Source: CAZVEE01 sp964625525
GTDB taxonomy: Bacteria; Pseudomonadota; Alphaproteobacteria; JAJFIK01
Length of the DNA stretch: 38,338 nt
Reading direction: 5' to 3'
Assembly (NCBI GenBank): GCA_964625525.1
Contig: CAZVEE010000031.1
Coordinates: 1-38,338 of the forward strand
Shown here in pieces: positions 31,198-38,088 of the stretch. A model generated the notes under the pieces. The model was not told the origin of the DNA. It did not search any database and saw only the letters and a program-made list of their open reading frames with translations. The stretch's first letter is position 1. Each line of letters opens with the position of its first letter. The position numbers were made by a program, and so were the translations under genes.

Positions 31198-31877
31198 CCC
31201 TCTTTGCGGGGGCCCTGAGCATCGGGGGCTTTCGGGCCCAACTTGTCGAGGCGCTCTTGCATGGCTTCCACCTGGGCGCGCAGCATGGTGATTTCATCTT
31301 CCTTGGCCGGGTCCTCGCCATGGCCGGCGCCGTTCGGCCCGGGGGGGAAGGGGCCTGACGGGGGCGGGCTGTTGCGGCCCATAACGCCGGCGGGCCCCTG
31401 GGGCGCGGCAAAGCTCATCATGCGGCGATACGCTTCAAGCCACGTGTCCTGGAAGATGGCCGCGTTCTGGCGCGCCATGTCCTCGAAGAACTTGAAGGCT
31501 TGGCCCCCCAGCGTATCGGCCATACGCTCGCGCAATTGCTCCTGGTTGCGGGCGAAGGTTTCCATGCTGACTTCAAGGTAGTGGGGGACCGCGGCCTGCA
31601 TCTGACCGCCATAGAACCCGATCAGTTGCCGGAGGAATTGAATGGGCAGCAGATTTTGGCCCTTATTCTCTTCTTCGAAGATGATTTGTGTCAGGACCGA
31701 GCGCGTAATGTCTTCGTTGGTCTTGGCATCGTAGACGTTAAACTCCTGGCCCTGCTTGACCATTTCGCACAGATGGTCAAGCGTGACGTAACTGCTGGTC
31801 GCCGTGTTGTAGAGGCGGCGATTCGCATATTTCTTGATGGTGATCGGTCCGTCCGTGGACTTCGTTTTTCCAGGCAC
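31194..31877 (-). CDS. phaR: polyhydroxyalkanoate synthesis repressor PhaR
   Basis: A 227-residue PhaR. The N-terminal DNA-binding domain is nearly invariant in the family: PITIKKYANRRLYNT (11-25), SSYVTLDHLCEMVKQG and VYDAKTNEDITRSVLTQII; a PHB-accumulation domain follows (LLPIQFLRQLIGFYGGQM). The C-terminus has a Gly/Pro-rich linker and a coiled coil. PhaR represses phasin and PHB synthesis genes and is released by binding nascent PHB granules. The start is uncertain: the GTG at 31877 leaves ten residues before the conserved domain, as in homologues, while a GTG at 31970 would add 31 residues. It is divergent from phaB. Confidence 0.93.
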   Translation of the reverse strand: MPGKTKSTDGPITIKKYANRRLYNTATSSYVTLDHLCEMVKQGQEFNVYDAKTNEDITRSVLTQIIFEEENKGQNLLPIQFLRQLIGFYGGQMQAAVPHYLEVSMETFARNQEQLRERMADTLGGQAFKFFEDMARQNAAIFQDTWLEAYRRMMSFAAPQGPAGVMGRNSPPPSGPFPPGPNGAGHGEDPAKEDEITMLRAQVEAMQERLDKLGPKAPDAQGPRKEG

Positions 31878-32252
31878 GAGAGTATTTCCATTGTCATTGG
31901 CGCTCGAACCGGGTGTGCGGGTGTGAGAGTGGAGCTTGTCTTGGCGAACGCCTCCCCGCGTCCACGCCACCCCTAAAGTCTCTCTTGTCCCGCGCGGGTC
32001 TACCGCTCATCAGGGACATCACGCGCCAGTGCGCCAATCTGGCGCTTCCCGATCTCTTTCAGATGTATCGTAAATGCGCATGCTGCGAAAGGACGCTCTC
32101 GGGGGATCGGGTCCTTTGCCTGTGGTCAAACAGGACGGCGCACCATAAGACTTTGTCGTATGCTTATTTGAATCGGTTTAATTCGAACCGCAAACGTGCC
32201 GCAACCGGCAATAACAGGCAATAACGCGCAAAATTTGAGGAGGGTCGCACCG
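31878..32252. promoter_or_regulatory. phaR/phaB divergent spacer with repeats
   Basis: A 375-bp stretch without a gene. It holds a CGGTT-N7-AACCG dyad at 32174-32190 and a direct repeat GGCAATAAC at 32207-32215 and 32217-32225, both just ahead of the phaB ribosome binding site (GAGGAGG). I did not find the CTGC-N3/4-GCAG PhaR box known from Paracoccus. The base composition is locally AT-richer (32140-32190), as expected for a promoter. Confidence 0.45.
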
Positions 32253-32981
32253 ATGACAAAAACGGCAGTGGTGACGGGAGGAACGCGTGGTATCGGCTAC
32301 GCGATCTGCGACGCGCTGAGTCAGGCGGGCTACAAGGTGGCTGCCACCTATGCGGGCAATGACCAAGCCGCTCGGACGTGCGCCGACACGCTGGGCGTGA
32401 ATGTCTACAAGTGGGATGTGTGTGACTACGACGCGTGCGCCACAGGCCTTGCGGCGGTGGAAGGTGATCTGGGGCCCATCGATGTCGTGGTGAACAATGC
32501 GGGCATCACGCGTGATTCCATGATCCATAAGATGGAGCTTGATGCGTGGCAGGCGGTGCTGCGCACCAATCTGGATTCCATGTTCAACATGTGCCGGCTG
32601 ACCGTGCCCGGTATGCGCGATCGCGGCTTTGGGCGCATCGTCAATATCTCATCTATCAACGGCCAGAAGGGCCAGATGGGACAGGTGAACTATTCCGCCG
32701 CCAAAGCCGGGGTCATCGGTTTCACCAAGGCCTTGGCGCAAGAGACCGCGCGCAAGGGCATCACCGTGAACTGCATTGCCCCCGGGTATATCGACACGGA
32801 CATGGTGGCGGCGGTCCCGGAAAAGGCGCTTGAAGGCATCATCGCGGCTATTCCGGTCGGCCGCCTCGGCAAGGCCGAGGAGATCGCCCATTGCGTGACG
32901 TTCCTTGCCGACGAGAAGGCCGGCTTTGTCACCGGCTCTGTGCTCACCGCCAATGGCGGCCAGTACATCGCGAATGGCTAA
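32253..32981 (+). CDS. phaB: acetoacetyl-CoA reductase PhaB
   Basis: A 242-residue classical short-chain dehydrogenase. TGGTRGIG (8-15) is the NADPH-binding glycine motif, NNAG is at 81-84, the catalytic residues are N106, S133/S134 (NISSINGQKGQMGQVNYSAAK), Y147 and K151. The length and the NGQKGQMGQ stretch are those of PhaB, which makes (R)-3-hydroxybutyryl-CoA for polyhydroxybutyrate. FabG is the alternative, but FabG lacks this segment and phaR is adjacent. phaA (thiolase) and phaC (synthase) are not in the window. A strong GAGGAGGG lies upstream. A perfect hairpin terminator follows the stop. Confidence 0.93.
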   Translation: MTKTAVVTGGTRGIGYAICDALSQAGYKVAATYAGNDQAARTCADTLGVNVYKWDVCDYDACATGLAAVEGDLGPIDVVVNNAGITRDSMIHKMELDAWQAVLRTNLDSMFNMCRLTVPGMRDRGFGRIVNISSINGQKGQMGQVNYSAAKAGVIGFTKALAQETARKGITVNCIAPGYIDTDMVAAVPEKALEGIIAAIPVGRLGKAEEIAHCVTFLADEKAGFVTGSVLTANGGQYIANG

Positions 32982-33314
32982 GAGGCCGCAGGCTCGCGCT
33001 GCCTTGGTGTTTCCCTGACATGGCCAAGATGTTGCCGTGATTGGTGCCGGTTCGCGAGGGAACCGGCACATCTTTTGCTCGTCTTGCCACCGCAGAGTGG
33101 GCAGGCCGGCGCAAAGGTGTCACGCGGACGACACACTGTCGCTTGAATGCTCAGCCATCTTCTGAATCGTGGCGGTGCGATCTTCCCTCTGTGGGCGTCC
33201 TCGTCCACATATGGGACAGCAGGGCGCGCTGGGGTTCATCTCCCGTTGACGGGTCCGCGTTAGGCTCCTGGGATACTGGGGGTCTGGCGTGATCCGACGG
33301 TGTGAAGGCTCGTG
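32982..33314. other. intergenic region after phaB
   Basis: A 333-bp stretch. It contains the phaB terminator (33044-33076) and presumably the promoter of the DUF4908-like gene. I see no conserved-looking reading frame. Confidence 0.5.
33044..33076 (+). terminator. rho-independent terminator of phaB
   Basis: GTGCCGGTTC pairs perfectly with GAACCGGCAC around GCGAGG, followed by ATCTTTT. The stem of 10 bp lies 62 nt after the phaB stop. Confidence 0.85.
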
Positions 33315-34106
33315 ATGACACGCAAGCAGACTGGTCTCCGGTTTGACATTTCCAAGAGTGCACGGCGGATCGCCGGAGCGCTCGGTGCGGCGCTTCCGGC
33401 GCTGGCGCTCCTCGCCGGGCTCGGCGCGACAGCGGCTCAGGCCGATCGCGGTGCCAACCGGCTCGTTTCTCACTATGTCACCAGCGACGGCTCCATGGGC
33501 TTTGTGCTGGATCGCAGCGGCGCCCGGCCGATGATGCAGTTCACCGGCTCGGCCGATGTGATCCTGCTGAACCCGGCCCCGGCGGCGCGCGGCGACATGA
33601 TCATGCGCAATCCCCAAGGTGCTGTCGTCTTGCGCGTGACGTCCTATGGTCCCGCCACCTTCTATCCGGAAGGCAATTCCAAAGGCATCCCGCTCATCCG
33701 CACACCAGAAGGGGTGCAGGTGGCCGCGGGGCGCCATGCGTTGGATGCTGGCACCATGCGCAGCCAGGCCCGGCTTGTCGGCGAGCATGTGAGCATGGCC
33801 GTGGGCAAGCCCGTGGCCTTTCAGGCCGACTGGGAAGCGGTAGAAGCCGATGAACGCTCGGCGCTCGGCCTGTCGCGCTCCGTCCAATCGGTCGCTGAAG
33901 CGTTGCGCGATCTGGCGGACAAGCCAAAAGAGCGTAAGGCGCTCGCCGCCCGCCTTGATACGGTGACATTCGTGCCTGGCGATGGCGCGGGCCTGCGCCG
34001 TCAGGGCCGGACGCTCTATGTGGAGTATGACCGCACCAAAGGCGAAGCCGGCGCGCCAAAGCCCGCCAGCATTATCAGTTTCATGCGCCAGGCGTCCGGT
34101 GACTGA
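33315..34106 (+). CDS. exported DUF4908-like protein
   Basis: A 263-residue protein with a long N-terminal signal peptide (arginine-rich n-region, hydrophobic core around 20-38, cleavage near AAQA-DR). The mature N-terminal part (SHYVTSDGSMGFVLDRSG, LLNPAPAARGDMIMRNPQGAVVLRV, FYPEGNSKGIPLI) resembles the DUF4908 family I associate with Caulobacterales. The C-terminal part is helical (VQSVAEALRDLADKPKERKALAARLD). Function is unknown; location is periplasmic. The ATG at 33315 with AAGG upstream is chosen over the overlapping GTG at 33312. A bidirectional terminator lies between it and the convergent dehalogenase gene. Confidence 0.75.
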   Translation: MTRKQTGLRFDISKSARRIAGALGAALPALALLAGLGATAAQADRGANRLVSHYVTSDGSMGFVLDRSGARPMMQFTGSADVILLNPAPAARGDMIMRNPQGAVVLRVTSYGPATFYPEGNSKGIPLIRTPEGVQVAAGRHALDAGTMRSQARLVGEHVSMAVGKPVAFQADWEAVEADERSALGLSRSVQSVAEALRDLADKPKERKALAARLDTVTFVPGDGAGLRRQGRTLYVEYDRTKGEAGAPKPASIISFMRQASGD

Positions 34107-34128
34107 CCGGCCTGCGCGGTGATGGCCC

Positions 34129-34161
34129 AAGCCCCGCCGGATCTGCCGACGGGGCTTTTTT
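34129..34161. terminator. terminator between convergent DUF4908-like and dehalogenase genes
   Basis: AAGCCCCG-C-CGG and CCG-A-CGGGGCTT form a stem with one C/A mismatch around ATCTG, followed by TTTT on the plus strand; AA precedes the stem so that the minus strand also reads a short T tract. It probably serves both transcripts. Confidence 0.85.
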
Positions 34162-34165
34162 GTGA

Positions 34166-35164
34166 TTACTCCGCCGGCTGACGCTTCAGCCAGTCCGCCA
34201 GGGCCGCCCCGATGGCATGGGGATTATCCTCTTGGATGAAGTGAATGCCAGGGCCCACAAAAACCGTTTCCAGGTTGCTCAGCGTGGCTTCGAAGGCCGC
34301 TACGACGGGTGCCGGGTTGAGCGCTCCGGGTTCGGCGTAGAAGTAGAGTTTGGGCATGTCGGTGGTGGTCAGCCAGGCACCATTGGCCATGACGTCCGCG
34401 GTGGTCGCGGCTGGCTCGCCGGCGATGGGGATCTCGCGCGGCCATTGCAGCGTTGGGCGACGGCTCTCGGGCGTGGGGAAGGGCGCGCGATAGGCGTCCA
34501 TTTCCGCCTCGCTCAAATCGCGGAGAATCCCCCGCTGCGGCAGGACCACTTCGACGAAGAAGTTGTTCTCCAGCACCATCTCCTCGCCGACACCCGGAGT
34601 GCGCAGGGTGCGGAACATATTGCCTGTGCTTTCGCCCATGGCCTCATAACTGGGCGCGGGAAGGGCTGGCGGCACGATGGCTTCCATGAACACCAAGCCC
34701 TTCACGTTGTCCTCGTTCAGGCGCGCATAGCGCATGCCCAGCGCCGAGCCCCAATCATGGATGACCAAAGTCACGTCCTTCAGCTCCAGCGCCTCGATAA
34801 AGGCGTCCAGATAGGCCGCGTGATCGGCGAACGTGTAAGCAATATCGGGCTTGCCAGACGCGCCCATACCGATCAGGTCCACGGCCACCGCACGGTGCGT
34901 GTCCGTCACATAGGGGATGATGTTGCGCCAAAGATAAGACGAGGTCGGATTACCGTGGAGAAACAGTACGGTCGGCCCGGTGCCTACATCCACATAGGCC
35001 ATGGTGGAGTCTTTGACGGCCACGGAGCGTTTCTCGAATGGGAATGCGGCGGAGATGGCCGGGGCCTCGTCTGTTGTCGGCGACGGCGTGGGACCGGCGA
35101 GGGCGGCCGGTGCGATCAGCAACAGACCGGCGGCCAGGGCCGTCCGGGCAAGGTGGCGCAGCAT
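34166..35164 (-). CDS. exported haloalkane dehalogenase, HLD-II type
   Basis: A 332-residue alpha/beta hydrolase. The first 23 residues form a Sec signal peptide (ALAAGLLLIAPAALAG). The catalytic set matches subfamily HLD-II: nucleophile D137 in IHDWGSALG, halide-binding W138 and N72 (LHGNPTSSYLW), catalytic acid E161 (FMEAIVPP) and base H308 (GIHFIQEDNPHAIG). These enzymes hydrolyse carbon-halogen bonds to alcohol plus halide. Closest characterised relatives such as LinB and DhaA are cytoplasmic or periplasmic without an obvious long signal. The substrate is unknown; epoxide hydrolases are excluded by the paired N72/W138. AAAGGACAGAGC precedes the ATG at 35164. It lies 80 bp after tetR, with an operator between. 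Confidence 0.92.
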   Translation of the reverse strand: MLRHLARTALAAGLLLIAPAALAGPTPSPTTDEAPAISAAFPFEKRSVAVKDSTMAYVDVGTGPTVLFLHGNPTSSYLWRNIIPYVTDTHRAVAVDLIGMGASGKPDIAYTFADHAAYLDAFIEALELKDVTLVIHDWGSALGMRYARLNEDNVKGLVFMEAIVPPALPAPSYEAMGESTGNMFRTLRTPGVGEEMVLENNFFVEVVLPQRGILRDLSEAEMDAYRAPFPTPESRRPTLQWPREIPIAGEPAATTADVMANGAWLTTTDMPKLYFYAEPGALNPAPVVAAFEATLSNLETVFVGPGIHFIQEDNPHAIGAALADWLKRQPAE

Positions 35165-35219
35165 GCTCTGTCCTTTCACGGATCAAAACGAAAAGGGGTG
35201 GGTACGCGATACGGATGAT

Positions 35220-35248
35220 ATTATGCACTGATCGGTGCAAAATGTCAG
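35220..35248 (-). promoter_or_regulatory. dehalogenase promoter with TetR operator in the spacer
   Basis: On the minus strand, CTGACA (35248-35243) and CATAAT (35225-35220) are 17 bp apart, each five of six to the sigma-70 consensus. The dyad TGCAC-N6-GTGCA (35224-35239) fills the spacer, so a bound TetR would block polymerase. The predicted start site is about 35213, giving a 49-nt leader. Confidence 0.75.
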
Positions 35249-35832
35249 TCCTGGGGGAGGCGTTTGAGGGCCTCTGTGATCACATCTTCGAGAGTGGCTT
35301 GCGGCGTGCCTGCGCGCACCAGCACGCACACGCTCACCAGCACACCGAGAAAAAAGCGCGCCAAGCGGCGCGGGTCTTCATGAGGGCCCAGGCGCCCAGC
35401 CGTTTGCGCCCGTTCCAGCGCGTGCGCAAAACCGTCTTCGATGAGAGTGAAATAGCGCTGTACGCGGGCGGCCACGTCAGCGTCCCGCGCCACCGGTTCG
35501 CGCGCCGTGTTGCAGATCAGGCAGCCGCGCGGACCGTCCGAGGCTTTGGCAAGGGCCAAGAGGTGGTGCAGGACGGCGCCCACCGCTTCATGACCGGCGT
35601 CAGGCGCGCGCAGGGGCGCCAGATTGTCCCGCGCCGCCTGGTCGCTGAAATCGTCGAGGGCCCGCAGGAAAAGGGCGCGCTTGTCGCCGAAACTGTTGTA
35701 AAGGCTGCGCCGGCCCAGGCCGGTCGCGGCTTCCAGGGCGCTCAGCGAGGTGCTCTCATAGCCGTTTTCCCAGAAGGCCATGAGGACGGCTTGGCGGATT
35801 TCAGGGTCTGTGAAGGTGCGGGGCCGGGCCAT
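35245..35832 (-). CDS. TetR/AcrR family transcriptional regulator
   Basis: A 195-residue TetR-type repressor. The HTH is at about 6-52 (RTFTDPEIRQAVLMAFWENGYESTSLSALEAATGLGRRSLYNSFGDKRALFLRAL region; key motif GLGRRSLYNSFGDK). The ligand domain has GPRGCLICNTA, a variant of the GCLLxNTA motif common in the AcrR-like subgroup, with two nearby cysteines that could sense electrophiles. The ATG at 35832 has no ribosome binding site and coincides with the predicted transcription start, so a leaderless message is expected. It is upstream of the dehalogenase on the same strand, with the same operator in front of both. Confidence 0.93.
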   Translation of the reverse strand: MARPRTFTDPEIRQAVLMAFWENGYESTSLSALEAATGLGRRSLYNSFGDKRALFLRALDDFSDQAARDNLAPLRAPDAGHEAVGAVLHHLLALAKASDGPRGCLICNTAREPVARDADVAARVQRYFTLIEDGFAHALERAQTAGRLGPHEDPRRLARFFLGVLVSVCVLVRAGTPQATLEDVITEALKRLPQD

Positions 35833-35838
35833 GAGTTG

Positions 35839-35867
35839 GATATGCACCGCAAAGTGCAAAACTGCAA
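35839..35867 (-). promoter_or_regulatory. tetR promoter with the same operator in the spacer
   Basis: The dyad TGCAC-N6-GTGCA (35843-35858) shares the flanking bases TATGCAC and GTGCAAAA with the operator before the dehalogenase. The aligned boxes are TTGCAG (35867-35862) and CATATC (35844-35839), 17 bp apart and weaker. The predicted start is the first base of the tetR ATG. Confidence 0.65.
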
Positions 35868-35877
35868 GGCCAGGCGG

Positions 35878-36315
35878 TCAGGCCCCTGGTGCCCAGCCTG
35901 GCGGAGCCAGTTCAAAGCCGGAAAACTCAAAGCCGGGCGCCACCGTGCAGCCTACCAGCGTGTAATCCCCCAGGCTGCGCGCCGCCTGCCACCAGCCGGT
36001 GGGCACCACGCCTTGCGGGCGGGCGCCGCTGGCCAGGTCTGGACCCAGAATGAGGGTTGTCACTGGCCCGGCGTCGTGTTCGGCTCGCTCAAGCGCCAGC
36101 GGCGCCCCCCCATGCCAATGCCAGATCTCCGCCGCGTCCACCTTGTGCCAGTGGGAGCGTTCGCCCGCACGCAGCAGATAGTAGATGGCCGTAGAGGTGG
36201 CCCGCTCGCCGGCGCGGGCGTCGCGGAAGGTCTCCCGAAAGAAGCCGCCTTCCGGATGCGGGCTTAACTCCAGAAGCGCGATGATGTCGTCTGCGGTCAT
36301 CGGGCGTTCAGGCAT
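35878..36315 (-). CDS. DUF985 family cupin
   Basis: A 145-residue single-domain cupin of the DUF985 family. Motifs are LLELSPHPEGGFFRETFRD, STAIYYLL, SHWHKVDAAEIWHWHGG (cupin metal-ligand histidines), and GFEFSGFELA. No enzyme activity is established for the family; relatives bind metals and sometimes sugars. The ATG at 36315 lies 8 bp inside the end of gloB, so translation is coupled. A longer in-frame opening to 36513 would run inside gloB and is rejected. It lies 45 bp upstream of tetR on the same strand, so transcription into the tetR region is possible. Confidence 0.88.
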   Translation of the reverse strand: MPERPMTADDIIALLELSPHPEGGFFRETFRDARAGERATSTAIYYLLRAGERSHWHKVDAAEIWHWHGGAPLALERAEHDAGPVTTLILGPDLASGARPQGVVPTGWWQAARSLGDYTLVGCTVAPGFEFSGFELAPPGWAPGA

Positions 36316-37069
36316 GGTCTTTCCGGCGCCGGATTTCAGCGAAGACATCGGCGTCGCTCGCCGTGGCCATGCCGAGGGTGGCGCGAATCTCCGGGCTGTG
36401 CGGGCGCAGGAAGGGGTTGGTGGCCAGTTCCTGGGCAATCGTGCTGGGTAAGGTCGGCGCCTGACGGGCGCGCAGGCGTTCAACCTCGGCGGCGCGGGAT
36501 TGAAGCGCCTCATTACCCGGTTCCAAGCTCAGCGCGAAGCGGGCATTGGACTGGGTGTATTCATGGCCGCAGTAAAGGCGAGTCGCCGCATGAAGCGCCA
36601 TCAGCTTTTGCAAGGAATTCCACATCTGGGCGGCCGTGCCTTCAAACAGCCGGCCGCAGCCCATGGAAAACATCGTGTCGCCCGCAAACACGGCCGGCAC
36701 GCCCGGCAAGTAGAAACTGATATGCCCGGCCGTATGGGCTGGCGTGTCGATCACTTCCACCGTGTGGCTGCCGAACGGGAACGTTTCGCCCTGGCGCACG
36801 CCTACATCCATGGCCGGGATCTGATCGCGTTCGGCCTGGGGGCCGATGATCGTGGCGCCGAAGGCCCGTTTCAGGGCTTCGTTGCCGCCCACATGATCAT
36901 AATGGTGGTGCGTGTTGAGGATGTAGGACAGCCGCCAGCCGCGCGCCTCAAGGGCTGCGGTGATGGGGCCGTCCTCGGCTGGATCCACGACGCCGGTGGT
37001 GCCTGTCTCTGGGTCATGAAGGAGATAGGCGTAATTGTCGCTCAGACAGGGCACGAGCACGATATCCAT
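36308..37069 (-). CDS. gloB: hydroxyacylglutathione hydrolase (glyoxalase II)
   Basis: A 253-residue metallo-beta-lactamase-fold thioesterase that hydrolyses S-lactoylglutathione to lactate and glutathione. The metal motif THHHYDHVGG is at 53-62 (H54, H56, D58, H59), with GHISFY, FAGDTMF and YCGHEYT supplying the others. The length matches the family. The ATG at 37069 follows an excellent AAGGAGGAG; the much longer in-frame opening to 37441 is not protein-like. It overlaps the cupin gene by 8 bp and is divergent from a methyltransferase gene, its usual alphaproteobacterial neighbour. Confidence 0.96.
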   Translation of the reverse strand: MDIVLVPCLSDNYAYLLHDPETGTTGVVDPAEDGPITAALEARGWRLSYILNTHHHYDHVGGNEALKRAFGATIIGPQAERDQIPAMDVGVRQGETFPFGSHTVEVIDTPAHTAGHISFYLPGVPAVFAGDTMFSMGCGRLFEGTAAQMWNSLQKLMALHAATRLYCGHEYTQSNARFALSLEPGNEALQSRAAEVERLRARQAPTLPSTIAQELATNPFLRPHSPEIRATLGMATASDADVFAEIRRRKDHA

Positions 37070-37296
37070 GGGCTGCTCCTCCTTGTTGTCCCCTGGGGCG
37101 CGGAGCGATGCGCCGCACTGCCAATCCGCCTGAGCAGGGCGGCGGAAAGGCTTGGGGTGTCCTGATTGGGCACCCAAATGCCAAGACCAAAGCCCCAACT
37201 TGCGCGTTTCGCGACGCAGGGGCAAGGTTTGCCAGTCACCGGCCTCGCTGCGGCCGGTACCCTCGCCTGTGAGATCGGCGCCCGGAGACGCCCGCC

Positions 37297-38088
37297 ATGT
37301 GGATGGATGTGACAGAGCTGCGCGATTTCTACGACGAGCCGCTGGGTCAGGTGGCTCGGCGTTTTGTGCGCCGGCGCATCCGGCAGGTCTGGCCGGACGT
37401 GGCCGGGTATGACGTGCTGGGGCTGGGCTACGCGACACCATTTCTGCGGCCTTTCAAAGAAGCGGCGCGGCGGGTGGTGGCATTCATGCCGGCCGCCCAA
37501 GGGGTCGTGCGCTGGCCGGCTCTAGAGCCCAGTGTCACCTCTCTCGTCAATGAAGTGCAGCTCCCGCTGCCGGATGCGTGCATGGACCGCGTCCTGCTTG
37601 TCCATGGAATCGAGCATGGCGAGGCCCTGCGGCCCATGATGCGGGAAATCTGGCGGGTGCTGGCGCCAGAGGGGCGGCTGCTGGTGGTCGCGCCCAATCG
37701 CCAGGGTCTGTGGGCGCGGTTTGACACCACGCCTTTCGGCCATGGCTACCCGTTCAGCCAGGGGCAACTTTCCCGTCTTCTGCGCGAATGCATGTTCGAG
37801 CCGGAACAGGTGCACTATGCGCTGTTCATGCCGCCCTTGCGCTGGCGGGTTATGATGACCTCGGCCGGTGCATGGGAGGATGCGGGCAAGCGTTTCTGGC
37901 GCTCTTTCGGCGGCGTGGTGATGGTTGAGGTCACCAAACGCGTCACGGCCGCGCCCAAGGAAAAGCGCCTGGCGCTGCTGCGCCCTGTCGCGGAACTGGC
38001 GGCGCGGCGCTGGCGCGAGCGGGCCGGCGGCGGCCTGGCCCCGGCACCCGCCTTTACAGAATGCCCCGTTCCGAAGCCCGATCGCTGA
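37297..38088 (+). CDS. SAM-dependent methyltransferase (class I, Methyltransf_11-like)
   Basis: A 263-residue protein with a class I methyltransferase core. Motif I is degenerate (VLGLGYATPFL at 40-50, against the usual E/DxGxGxG), motif III-like LPLPDACMDRVLLVHGIEHGEALRPMMREIWRVLAPEGRLLVVAPN is clear. The substrate is unknown. The C-terminal quarter is arginine-rich. As I recall, this gene commonly sits between gloB and metX in alphaproteobacteria. Its last 35 bp overlap the convergent metX gene. The ATG at 37297 has GGAGACGC upstream. Confidence 0.85.
   Translation: MWMDVTELRDFYDEPLGQVARRFVRRRIRQVWPDVAGYDVLGLGYATPFLRPFKEAARRVVAFMPAAQGVVRWPALEPSVTSLVNEVQLPLPDACMDRVLLVHGIEHGEALRPMMREIWRVLAPEGRLLVVAPNRQGLWARFDTTPFGHGYPFSQGQLSRLLRECMFEPEQVHYALFMPPLRWRVMMTSAGAWEDAGKRFWRSFGGVVMVEVTKRVTAAPKEKRLALLRPVAELAARRWRERAGGGLAPAPAFTECPVPKPDR

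Noticed and set aside
33120..34130. A 336-codon frame antisense to the DUF4908-like gene
   Set aside because: The plus-strand frame has a signal peptide, ribosome binding site and terminator; the minus frame has none.
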